From: Chrysomallon squamiferum
Lineage: Eukaryota > Mollusca > Gastropoda > Neomphalida > Peltospiridae
Assembly: GCA_012295275.1 (NCBI GenBank)
Contig: CM022669.1
Location: 234,911-294,910, forward strand
DNA: 60,000 nt
Direction: 5' to 3'
The notes under the pieces are model-generated. The model saw only the letters and a list, made by a program, of their open reading frames with translations. It was not told the DNA's origin and did no database searches. A program made the translations under genes and the position numbers. Below are positions 1 through 8,639 of this stretch, piece after piece. Numbering within the stretch: the stretch's first letter is position 1; each line of letters begins with the position of its first letter.

Positions 1-424
1 TAATTGTACTTAAAAAATAAAACAAATGGACCTCTGGTATCATTAAATAGATACTGTAATTTCAGCTGTTTTCAAAATTTTGTTTTATTTTATTTTAGTA
101 TCATTATTTTGTTTCATTATTTTCTCCAAGCAATAAGTTTTTTTTGCAAACTTTTATTTTCAGTATAATGGTTTTTTTCAAATTTTTAAGCAAAAGATTA
201 TCATAATTTGATAATAATTTTGTATAAATTGTTTTATTTTTATTTCATTAATATTATTATTCTTAATTAAATATGCTATCTATATCTGTGCTTAGCTGGT
301 GTGATAAAAAGTGTATCAAATCAGCTTGTTTAGTTTTCACTGTTATAAATATGAGTATGTTATATATATATATATATATCTATATTTCATTTCTTTTTTC
401 GTTTTCTTTTCTCCATTATTTCAG
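1..424. other. AT-rich intron or upstream sequence of the first gene
   Basis: AT-rich sequence with a (TA)n run near 359-380 and a T-rich tract ending in TTTCAG at 419-424, which acts as the splice acceptor for the exon that follows. No coding exon is visible here. It is most likely intron of the gene whose terminal exons follow. Confidence 0.5.
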
Positions 425-577
425 AACACTGTGATAGGAGATAGTAGTCATGGTTTTGAACTGTTTAACCAGCAAGTCTCTGGTATTGATGGTTTTCCAC
501 ACTTCAGCCCCAACACCCAACTTTTATGCAAACTGTGGAATGGAGAATCTGACTTCATGGATCTTGTCTTAGCACGG
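425..577 (+). CDS. Penultimate coding exon of an unrecognised protein
   Basis: A 153-bp open segment lies between a pyrimidine-rich acceptor (TTTCAG at 419-424) and a strong donor (CGG then GTAAGT at 578). It encodes 51 residues, from NTVIGDSSHGFELF to DFMDLVLAR, and is phase 0 at both ends, which matches the phase of the next exon at 1942. The composition is that of a folded, mixed hydrophobic/polar segment, unlike the low-complexity tail downstream. I do not recognise the family. The upstream exons and the true start lie outside or are not visible. The splice sites, matching phase and protein-like composition support it as a real exon, but the exact gene is unknown. Confidence 0.6.
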
Positions 578-1941
578 GTAAGTCCTGGTTTGTTAATTCA
601 GTTTCCATGAGCAGTGACTCTATCGAAACACTTAACAAAAATTATGTTATCATTCCATTTGGTAATAAAAAAAACTGCTCATAGTTCAAATTGAAATAAG
701 CCATACTAAAATTGGTTTGGAGTTCAGATTATGTGAAAGTAGTTTGGAAATGAAGAAAAAATGATGAAAAAGATTTGTTTATTATAGGCATTGCAAACTG
801 ATTACTGTGCTTTTATTTTTTTTTTTTTTTTTATATATATTTGTTTTTATTTATTTTTTAATTTTTTATTTTTTTATTTTATTTATTTTTATTTTTTTAT
901 ATATATTTATTTTATTTTATTTATTATTTTATTGTTTCTTTGACTGAAATAAATAAAAAATAAAATGTTGAAAATTGTTGATGAAACATCCTTAGATGAT
1001 TTCAATTTCCATCTTTTTTCAAATATTTTATTAATAAGATTGAAATTAATAACCAATACCTATAATTAATGAAAAAAAAAAAACCTTTATTATGAATTTT
1101 GTTTTCCAAGTCAATTTTAATTATTTATTAATATTTTATAGTGTATAAGATCTGTAATTTTCAATATGCTAACAAGGAAATAAATGAATACAGTATTCCC
1201 TCGCTATTCGCGGGGGGTTACGTTCTTTACCCTCCCGCGAATAGCGAAAAACCGCGAATATTGGATGCAGTTTTAAAACGTCTATTATGAGATTATATAC
1301 GGTACTAAATGCTTCCCAAACACTTTCTAAAGACACTCTTACTCATTAATACAGTAATAATGTAGTAATATTGCATGCAGTTATGTATTTCACTAATGTA
1401 GTAATGATAATGTAAACACATTTTAATTTTGTACTGAAACAATATTTTAATCAGAAAGAAACGTAAGTACATGAGGACAGTAACACCGCATAGCATAGTT
1501 ACCCATAGAGTATTACTGCACCGTAAAGTCATTTTCTATGCGTACAACATTATGTATTAGAATTGACAGAAAGTGGAACAAATTTATAGGCATAACAGAC
1601 AGATAAATACAGTACGCACAGTTCAGGTAATAATATGCAATTAAAAACATTATTAATACACGGTAACAAAAAATATGCATCTATAAAAAAAATACGTACT
1701 GTATTGCAATAATAATTGAAAAAATTTGATATTGTTTGTGCGGTTTACCGAGCATTTGTTTTTATGACGTTATGACGCTCGCCTGGTATACCAGCATACA
1801 ATGCGATAGGGTTAAGAGCCTAACCCGCGAATGGGGAACCGCGAATAGGTGAGGGTATACTGTATACAGTTACGTTCTTTTTTATGAATTATTTTTTAAT
1901 TTTTGAAATTAATGAAGTAAATCTTTACCATTTTATAACAG
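578..1941 (+). other. Intron (about 1.36 kb) of the first gene
   Basis: Inferred intron between the GT at 578 and the AG at 1940-1941, phase 0 at both ends. It contains a T/A-rich low-complexity tract (about 810-960) and the MITE at 1191-1862. No other coding sequence is seen. Confidence 0.55.
1191..1862. mobile_element. pogo/Tigger-like MITE (672 bp)
   Basis: The left end CAGTATTCCCTCGCTATTCG and the reverse complement of the right end, CAGTATACCCTCACCTATTC, are near-identical terminal inverted repeats. TA target duplications flank it at 1189-1190 and 1863-1864. The 'CCCTC...CTATTCGCGG' end resembles known pogo/Tigger-type (Tc1/mariner superfamily) elements. There is no transposase ORF inside, so it is a non-autonomous copy. 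It is GC-richer than its surroundings near the ends. Confidence 0.75.
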
Positions 1942-2682
1942 GAAGAGGAAAGAAAAATTAAGAAAAAAGAAGAAAAGAGAATATTAAAACTGGAGAAGAG
2001 AGAAAATAAAGAGCAGGATAAGAGGGGTGACTCTAATAGTGACTCTGAGGAAGAGATGATAACTAGCAGTGAAGAAGATTCAGGAAGTGATAATTCTGGT
2101 GTGGTGGACATTGATGTAAGCCAAGACATGACTGATGAAAACATTTCTGAGGAGACCAGTGTTGAAGACAAAGAAGCAGATAAAAAAGAGTGTATTACAA
2201 ACACAGAATCAGTAAAATCAGAAGAACAGACATCATCTGATTCAGGTAAGTTAGATACAAAGTCTTGTAATGGTGTCTTGCCAACATTCCAGACTCTAAC
2301 AAGACTGAAAACACCTAAAACAAAGGAAAAAGTAGAAAGTACCAAAAAAACTGACAATACAACAATTGTGAAGCCATCTTTGGAGAGTAGTCTGAGTCAG
2401 AAAGCTGGGATTAAACAGCCAGACATTAGAACAAAAGTTCATAAAAGAAGTAGAAACCTGTCAACATCCTCCAGTGAAGCTGGATTTCTGGCAACTCCAT
2501 CTAAGTTGAAAAATAAAGACACATTTGCACCAGATGACAGAGAGGAGAAGGACAGTTTGGAGATGTTTTCACAGTTTGATTCACATCAGTTCTTGTTAAA
2601 TTCACTACCTACCACAGCTAGTTCTACTAAACAAAAGAATCCTTTTTCAAAGCAGAGATGGAAGCACATCAGTGGATTTTGA
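1942..2682 (+). CDS. Terminal coding exon: Lys/Glu-rich and Ser/acidic tail
   Basis: The exon opens after the acceptor ATAACAG (phase 0) and runs 246 codons to a TGA at 2680-2682, finishing a protein that ends in KQRWKHISGF. It begins with a strongly charged stretch (EEERKIKKKEEKR...) predicted to be helical or coiled coil. A serine/acid-rich disordered region follows (SDSEEE, SSEEDSGSD), then a Lys/Ser/Thr-rich region with a basic patch (KVHKRSRN) that could be a nuclear localisation signal. No catalytic motif is visible. The pattern is typical of the disordered tail of a nuclear or nucleolar protein, but this is inference and I cannot name the gene. A poly(A) signal follows 38 bp after the stop. 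A frame on the opposite strand (1896-2357) is a shadow of it. Confidence 0.75.
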   Translation, partial: EEERKIKKKEEKRILKLEKRENKEQDKRGDSNSDSEEEMITSSEEDSGSDNSGVVDIDVSQDMTDENISEETSVEDKEADKKECITNTESVKSEEQTSSDSGKLDTKSCNGVLPTFQTLTRLKTPKTKEKVESTKKTDNTTIVKPSLESSLSQKAGIKQPDIRTKVHKRSRNLSTSSSEAGFLATPSKLKNKDTFAPDDREEKDSLEMFSQFDSHQFLLNSLPTTASSTKQKNPFSKQRWKHISGF

Positions 2683-2719
2683 GATTTTATTATTATTATT
2701 ATTTTTTTTTTATCTCTTT

Positions 2720-2725
2720 AATAAA
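2720..2725 (+). terminator. Poly(A) signal AATAAA of the first gene
   Basis: A canonical AATAAA lies 38 bp downstream of the TGA at 2682, in an AT-rich 3' UTR. Spacing and strand agree with it ending the first gene's transcript. AATAAA is frequent in AT-rich DNA, so the assignment rests on position. Confidence 0.5.
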
Positions 2726-3474
2726 AGAAGTTTAAATTGATTTTTAAAATGTTTAATATTAGCCAATTAATTCATAAATAGTTGATTTAACTTTTTAATT
2801 GTGAACTTGATTCTTTTTTATTTTGGAGTGTTTTACAAAGTCATCATCTGTATACAAACATGTTATAGGTTACAGTAATAACGATGTTTCCACTTTAATT
2901 TGGAATAGTTTTATAATGAGCTTTGTTTTAGAGATTGTATACATCTGATATTATAAAAGGAAAAGAACAAACTGGTAAGGTACTCATATGACAAGTGATG
3001 GGTCCCAAACTGAATCCTCATTTATTAGAGCATTTCGAGTTCCACGGTGACATATGAAAGACTGATGTAAATTAATAATAAATTTCTTATGATGGATAAA
3101 ATGCAGATGAAAGAAAGACAACATTAACAGCAGATATTATGTACATTACTAAATAATTTTCCTGAAATCTAATAAATAGTAATAAAAAAATTATTTTTCA
3201 ATCCTCATTTTTAGTTAGCTATCTGATTCAACTGATTTTGCATGACTATACTGTAATAGTTTTATATACAAGGGAAATAAATCTTTTCAGTCTATTGTTT
3301 TTACTAGTTTATTTTATAGTTTTTATTTAGATTAATTGAAACGAATAACTAATTAATTAATTTGAAATTATATACAAGTATTAAAATATAAGATGACTTG
3401 GGTTTGACTTTATTTCTACTATATTTCTTGTACATACAAACATGAAATAATGAACTGTAATATATATATATATA
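2726..3474. other. 3' flank, no gene seen
   Basis: AT-rich intergenic sequence after the first gene, ending in a (TA)n run that hosts the next two transposons. No ORF or RNA gene is recognised. Confidence 0.5.
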
Positions 3475-4116
3475 CAGGGTGTCCCAGAAGTCACACACCA
3501 TGAAGATTTTTATTTAGATACATATGAATAAAAATTTTATGAATAATAATCATAACAAATGCTCAAATTGCTTGCCCTCTGCATTGATACATACTTCAGT
3601 TCTCTTTATAAAACTGTTTTTTACTTTGTTGAGGGTTTCACTACTAATTTTTTGACATTCAATTGTTATTGCATCTTTCAAATCATTAAGAGTTCGTGGA
3701 CGATTCTGGTAAACAACAGATTTAAGATGTCCCCAAAGAAAATAGTCAAGAGGTGACAGATCTGGTGATCGAGGTGGCCACTCCACAGGACCTCTTCGCC
3801 CAATCCATCTGTCAGGAAAAGTCTGATTCAGGTAGTTACGTACTGAAATAGCAAAGTGGGGTGGTGCTCCATCTTGCTGAAAAAAGAAATTTTGTTGTCG
3901 AATTACGGGAACATTTTTAAAATAGTCAGACAAAAAGGTTTGCAGAAATTCTAAATAAGTTTCTCCAGTGATATTGTCAACATTAAAAAAATAAGGGCCA
4001 ACAATTTCCTCCTCCCATATTCCAGCCCAGACCATAATCTTAGGGTTAGTCTGATGATGTCCTTCCTCATTCCAGTTATATACATGTATATGGTGCGCGA
4101 CTTCTGGGACACTCTG
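3475..4116 (-). mobile_element. Deleted Tc1/mariner element (DD41D type)
   Basis: The element is bounded by 27-bp inverted repeats with 3 mismatches, starting CAGGGTGTCCCAGAAGTC on the left and CAGAGTGTCCCAGAAGTC on the right (read inward). TA duplications flank it at 3473-3474 and 4117-4118. At 642 bp it is about half the usual length of an active mariner, and it contains only the C-terminal half of a transposase on the minus strand. An internal deletion removed the DNA-binding half, so it cannot move by itself. Confidence 0.85.
3550..4086 (-). pseudogene. mariner-type transposase, C-terminal half
   Basis: The open frame is intact to its stop but has no N-terminal helix-turn-helix domain and no first catalytic Asp. 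Recognisable motifs are KIMVWAGIW, QQDGAPPH (second catalytic Asp) and SPDLSPLDYFLWG (third catalytic Asp). Counting residues between the second Asp and the Asp of SPLD gives 41, the spacing of the DD41D lineage within Tc1/mariner. An open frame continues upstream through the inverted repeat to 4140, but that part is terminal repeat and (TA)n rather than protein. Transposases of this kind cut and paste DNA at TA sites; this copy is incomplete and presumed inactive. Confidence 0.85.
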
Positions 4117-4133
4117 TATATATATATATATAT

Positions 4134-4730
4134 GGGTCATTCCGTTTCAAATCGCCCAATGGTTTACACCCGACCATCTCAGATTTTTATGAAACTTGGT
4201 ATACTTGTTGACTGGGATCCCACAGCACCAAAATCTGAAATTTTAGCTCAATCAGACCAGTGGTGTGGGAGATACAGCCAACCGAATTTTGAGATTTTTG
4301 CCAAAAATGGGTGTTACCACCAACCTTAGAACCCTCATATCTCAGGAACTACTGGGCCAATCTTCATAAAATTGGTATTGTTAGAAAGGCAAAATGACAA
4401 GGATTCCAAATATTGGAGTACCTTGACCTTTTGACCTTTGATATGACCTTGAAACTGACCGTGTGGCTCACGTGATCTTGAGATGACCTTTATTGAAATT
4501 TAATCTCACGCATGTTAACTAAAACATATAAAAGTTTCCTGGGTGTAATATTTTTGGTTTAGCCACAATATAGATTTAAAAAATGCACATACATGAAAAT
4601 AACACCTTTTCACCCATTAACATCTGATTAACTAAAACTTGAATGATCAATTCTGGATGCTAGGAATTACTATCTCTCTTGATCATCGAATAAGACATTG
4701 TAGGCCTACATGTATGCATAAAGTTCACAT
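4134..4730 (+). repeat. Left terminal inverted repeat of the 2.8-kb element
   Basis: Matches the reverse complement of about 6325-6929 almost throughout. It includes a block of TGACCT motifs at 4424, 4432, 4444 and 4484 and the palindrome TCACGTGA at 4468-4475. A partial second copy of a stretch around 4530-4590 follows at 4733-4795, just inside the arm. Confidence 0.75.
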
Positions 4731-4944
4731 GTAAAAGTTTCCTGGGTATAATATTTTTTGTTTAGCCATAATAGAGATTTAAAAAAATGCATACCTGCAT
4801 GGATGATTGATACAGTGCATTACAATGTACATTTTCTCTGAGACTAAAAACTCATCTTTGGAGTTAAAACCCACCTGACATGTCTGAAGGAATGCCTGAA
4901 GGATATGAAAAGATGCCAAATGGCATGACATGTTCTAGACAATC

Positions 4945-5112
4945 AGGCTCAAAGGGTTAACAGGAAGTGATGCTTCAGGCAGGTCAGGAACTCCTTTAGA
5001 TCCCCTGGTGCAATCCCCATTGAGCACATGGCAATTAGAAGTTTAAGACAAAGAAGTTTCTTCATCTGCATTTCTTTGACAATCTGAAGCTTTTTAAGTT
5101 GGACACAATGTC
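4945..5112 (-). pseudogene. Coding-like relic in the transposon, minus strand
   Basis: On the minus strand an open stretch of about 52 codons includes MGIAPGDLKEFL and a Cys/Lys/Leu-rich segment, then ends at a stop. It has no start context and is much shorter than a transposase. The amino-acid pattern looks like a piece of an element-encoded protein, but I do not recognise it and chance is possible. Confidence 0.25.
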
Positions 5113-5643
5113 AGATGTTGATATATAAACAATATTTTTATTTCATAAAACCTATTAAGTAATTTTATCATGCATGTGGCCTTGCCATTGGTTTTGAACA
5201 AGGTTTCAGGCAACAACAGTACAACCCAGTCTGAAATCAGACGTCATCAAGTGATGTACTGCATAATGTATTTGTACACCCAGTCTTCGGCACAGAATAT
5301 GAACAAGGTCTACTTCACCTTAATAAACTGTGATTTATACTTGAGAAGATTGACATAAATGCCCAAGACTTGTGGGCCTTTGGCAATAACACATGTACTC
5401 TGCTGCCATTTTATGACCTGCTTAACTTTACTGAAAAGGTTTCAGGATTTGATTTAATATTTAGGAAAGCACTGACTTTGTTCTATTGAATTGAAGGTGC
5501 AGGCCAATACTGAAAATCCTTATTTCTTCCAGGGCTAACTGCAGCTTTAACTCTCCTGAAAATGTGTGTTATCAACACCATCATATCAAAAAGGAGTTGT
5601 TGTGAAGTGTATGGAAAACTAAGGAAGTCGAACTCCTCACTCT

Positions 5644-6051
5644 TTGAAGTGGGATCAAAACATGGGACATCAAGAGTATCATGAACAAGAACTTTTCATC
5701 AAATTTTCAACATTGCAGAAAAACTGTTGTGATCCCCTTAATCGCCACCCTGAGCAAGCACGCACTAGATCTTTAAGAATTGTTAGCATGGACACTTACA
5801 AATGCTTAGTAAATCCTCCAAAGACACTAGTGCCAGGAGACAAGTTGTGCTGTGACTGTCTGATTACCCTTCAGAAATCAAAGGTCCTGCAGAGTATGGA
5901 TGGTATTACAATGGGAGAATTTGGTGATAACTTGCCAGACAAACTGCTGGTTGTTGTTTCCCCAGAAAAGGACTTTGATTTGAATTCTATTCTGTCGAGT
6001 TTAGGCGAAACTCCTGTCAAACTCCATTCTCTAGCACGTTCCAGTAAATGA
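5644..6051 (+). CDS. Cys-rich transposon-encoded ORF (135 codons)
   Basis: An intact ORF lies in the centre of the long-TIR element. It has a Cys-Cys-Asp-Pro cluster (residues 28-31), a His at 35, a Cys at 54 and PGDKLCCDC at 64-72. That spacing suggests a small zinc-binding N-terminal domain. Similar 'CCDP...H...PG.KLC..C' N-termini occur in many uncharacterised predicted proteins of invertebrates that appear transposon-linked; this is recalled family knowledge, not a search. The C-terminal part has no known motif and the ORF stops well short of a full transposase. It could be a truncated transposase N-terminus or a separate DNA-binding accessory protein. The true start may lie upstream of the ATG at 5644. 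Confidence 0.5.
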   Translation: MKWDQNMGHQEYHEQELFIKFSTLQKNCCDPLNRHPEQARTRSLRIVSMDTYKCLVNPPKTLVPGDKLCCDCLITLQKSKVLQSMDGITMGEFGDNLPDKLLVVVSPEKDFDLNSILSSLGETPVKLHSLARSSK

Positions 6052-6324
6052 ATGAATGAAAGGACAGAAAAAAACTAGCATCAGCTACAGTAACATTAAA
6101 ATGACATCTTAATGTCTGAATCCTACCCAGAGCGTGTGCAAATCTTGATTTTGTCACCCTTTACCACTGAAAGGACAATGAATTGAAGGAGGAAATAATC
6201 CAATTTTATGAAAGTGATGAGAACAGTAGAATGTGTCTGGGAATGAAGGATACAGTGAGCATTTGAAACAAACATTGTGAGAAGGTTAAGCATCAGAAAC
6301 ACCTAGTTCTCTCAAATTTATGTG

Positions 6325-6929
6325 AACTTTATGCATACATGTAGGCCTACAATGTCTTACTTGGTGATCAAGAAAGATGGTGATCCCTAGCATCCAGAAT
6401 TGATCATTCAGATTTTAGTTAATTAGATGTTAATGGCTGAAAAGGTGTTATTTTCATGTATGTGCATTTTTTAAATCTATATTGTGGCTAAACCAAAAAT
6501 ATTACACCCAGGAAACTTTTATATGTTTTAGTTAACATGTGTGAGATTAAATTTCAATAAAGGTCATCTCAAGATCACGTGATCCACACAGTCAATTTCA
6601 AGGTCATAGCAAAGGTCAAAAGGTCAAGGTACTGCTATATTTTCCATACTAAACAAAAATGGCAGATTTGGAATCCTTGTCATTTTGCCTTTCTAACAAT
6701 ACCAATTTTATGAAGATTGGCCCAGTAGTTCCTGAGATATGAGGGTTCTGAGGTTGGTGGTCACACCCATTTTTGGCAAAAATCTCAAAATTCGGTGGGC
6801 TGTATCTCCCACACCACTGGTCTGATTGGTGCTGTGGGATCCCAGTCAACAAGTATACCAAGTTTTATAAAAATCTGAGACGGTTGGGGTAATTTTTTTT
6901 GGGGGGGATGATTTGACATGGAATGACCC
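6325..6929 (-). repeat. Right terminal inverted repeat of the 2.8-kb element
   Basis: Inverted copy of 4134-4730. It carries AGGTCA at 6561, 6601, 6613 and 6621 and TCACGTGA at 6575-6582. A short divergent stretch with a G/T-rich tract (about 6889-6910) interrupts similarity near the tip. Confidence 0.75.
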
Positions 6930-8537
6930 ATATATATATATATATGGTTAAACATGAATATTTGATGCTTTTAGTGTTTATGTACATAAAAAAGATTATA
7001 AAATACAGATATGAACATATGTGTATGACATGCTTTGACAGCGCATATATATATAAAATTACATATATTATTGTGTTATTTTTACATACTTTGTAGGCTG
7101 ACATAATTAGGGATTACTTAGAGTTCAGTTCTATCTTGTTATGTAAGTAACATCATGTTCTTCATCAGTTGGTTTTAAATATTTATCAGTTTCTACATGT
7201 TAATAATTTATACCTGTCAGTGTATCTTAAATCTGTTCTGGATATTTTCTAAAAGATCTATATATCTTTTAAATTATTTGTTTGTTATTTTATTTATTGA
7301 TTTATTGATTTATTTACTTTTATGTATTTATATTTTATTGCATTTTAAAATGTTTTCATTATTGCTGTCCAGTTTTAAAGAGAGAGGTTAAAAATATATG
7401 TACAACTCCATTTTCACATTCAGATGCATTTACTCTGCTTTCTCCTGACAGTGTCAGTTCAATTGTTAGTAGGTAAAATGGTATCATTTAAAGGTTTTAA
7501 AACAGTATTAGTTGATATTGTCATAATTTTTTTTTATTGATCAACTTAAATCACTGAAACCAAAAAAAATAATTCCTTATAAGGATAAAGAATATTGTTT
7601 GATTTTATAGTTTTTCATCAGAGGCTACATAAATATATTATGGAATTGGAATAATTCAAGAATATCTTTCATTATATAAAAACTGCAACAACTATATTGG
7701 ACAATTTTGCTATCACCATTAAAATAATTATAATTAAACATTACCAGTATATGTCTGCCTCATTCATTATAACACATTCAAATAATAATTTACATCTTTC
7801 ATAAAAGTCGTCTTAACAAACGATGAAAGATACAAAAAAGCAGTGATATAAAATGTATATTGCTGCCATTTTTTAAGTTTAAAGTTGTCAGTAACTACTA
7901 TCATCAGAAATGTACTGTTTTGCTTTTATTGACATTGGAACATAATCCATTCCACAGATATTTTTCTCAAAACAGACCACCAGCAGATTTTTCTCGGCAT
8001 ACTGACAGTAAATTAACTGACAGGATTAGTCAAAATATATGTATTTAATCTCCCATCTATATATGCAGTACAGAGTTAGATGTTAATATAATTAAATTCA
8101 AAAATATTTAGCGTTTTTTAACACACTGATACAGATATATGTTTATATGTATGAAATAATGAATGCATAAATTATTACTAGCATAAATTTTACTTAATAT
8201 ATCTACATGTACAATAGTAAAGTTGAATTTTTCACAAATAATATAAATGAACCAAGCAGCAAATATCTCACTTATAAGTTATAGAAAATGAAAGTTCTGT
8301 AAATGTAGTCTAGTACAGAATCTATATAATGAAACTGCATACAGGTGAAATGAGTGACAACTAGAGAACTGTTATCATTATCTGTTGATTTCAGAAGATC
8401 AATGTTTTCCCCTGTTTATTGCTAATACTATTTAATTATCAGCTGTGAAACTGTACACTGTCAAGTCTTGTTGGAGAGTACATCTAGTTAGACTGATAAA
8501 GAACATGTCCAAATCTGACATGTATTTAAGTAGTTTT
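6930..8537. other. AT-rich intergenic DNA, no gene seen
   Basis: Begins with a (TA)n run at 6930-6945. Short open frames occur but lack splice sites or protein-like composition. Nothing else is recognised. Confidence 0.5.
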
Positions 8538-8639
8538 GTGCTAATCTATGACTTTATTCTGCGACGGACGCGCCCGCTGACCTGTCAGAAAGCGTGCCCG
8601 TCGCAGACGTGCTTCACAACAGCTTGCTCTGATTAGCAC
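8538..8639. repeat. GC-rich nested inverted repeat (hairpin)
   Basis: Three nested perfect stems share a centre: GTGCTAATC (8538-8546) with GATTAGCAC (8631-8639), TCTGCGACGG (8558-8567) with CCGTCGCAGA (8598-8607), and CTGAC (8577-8581) with GTCAG (8584-8588). ACGC/GCGT (8568-8571 with 8592-8595) adds pairing between the inner two. The block is much GC-richer than its surroundings. It could be a structured RNA, a SINE core domain or a small foldback element; the sequence alone does not decide. Confidence 0.7.

Larger units (their letters stand above)
4134..6929. mobile_element. 2.8-kb DNA transposon with about 600-bp inverted repeats
   Basis: Both ends read GGGTCATTCC inward, and the two arms (about 4134-4730 and 6325-6929) are inverted copies with high identity. 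ATAT on both sides fits a 4-bp target duplication, although the site lies in a TA run. A related copy at 48220-49152 has TTTT on both sides, supporting the 4-bp size. The centre holds a Cys-rich ORF (5644-6051) and a decayed coding-like fragment on the opposite strand near 4945-5112. No recognisable transposase core is present, so I leave the superfamily unassigned; 4-bp duplications occur in several (for example Sola and Chapaev). Confidence 0.75.

Noticed and set aside
1896-2357. 153-codon Ser/Phe-rich minus-strand frame
   Set aside because: Antisense shadow of the terminal exon of the first gene.
6649-6861. 70-codon minus-strand frame as a gene
   Set aside because: Lies wholly inside the transposon inverted repeat; the corresponding frame in the left arm is broken differently.
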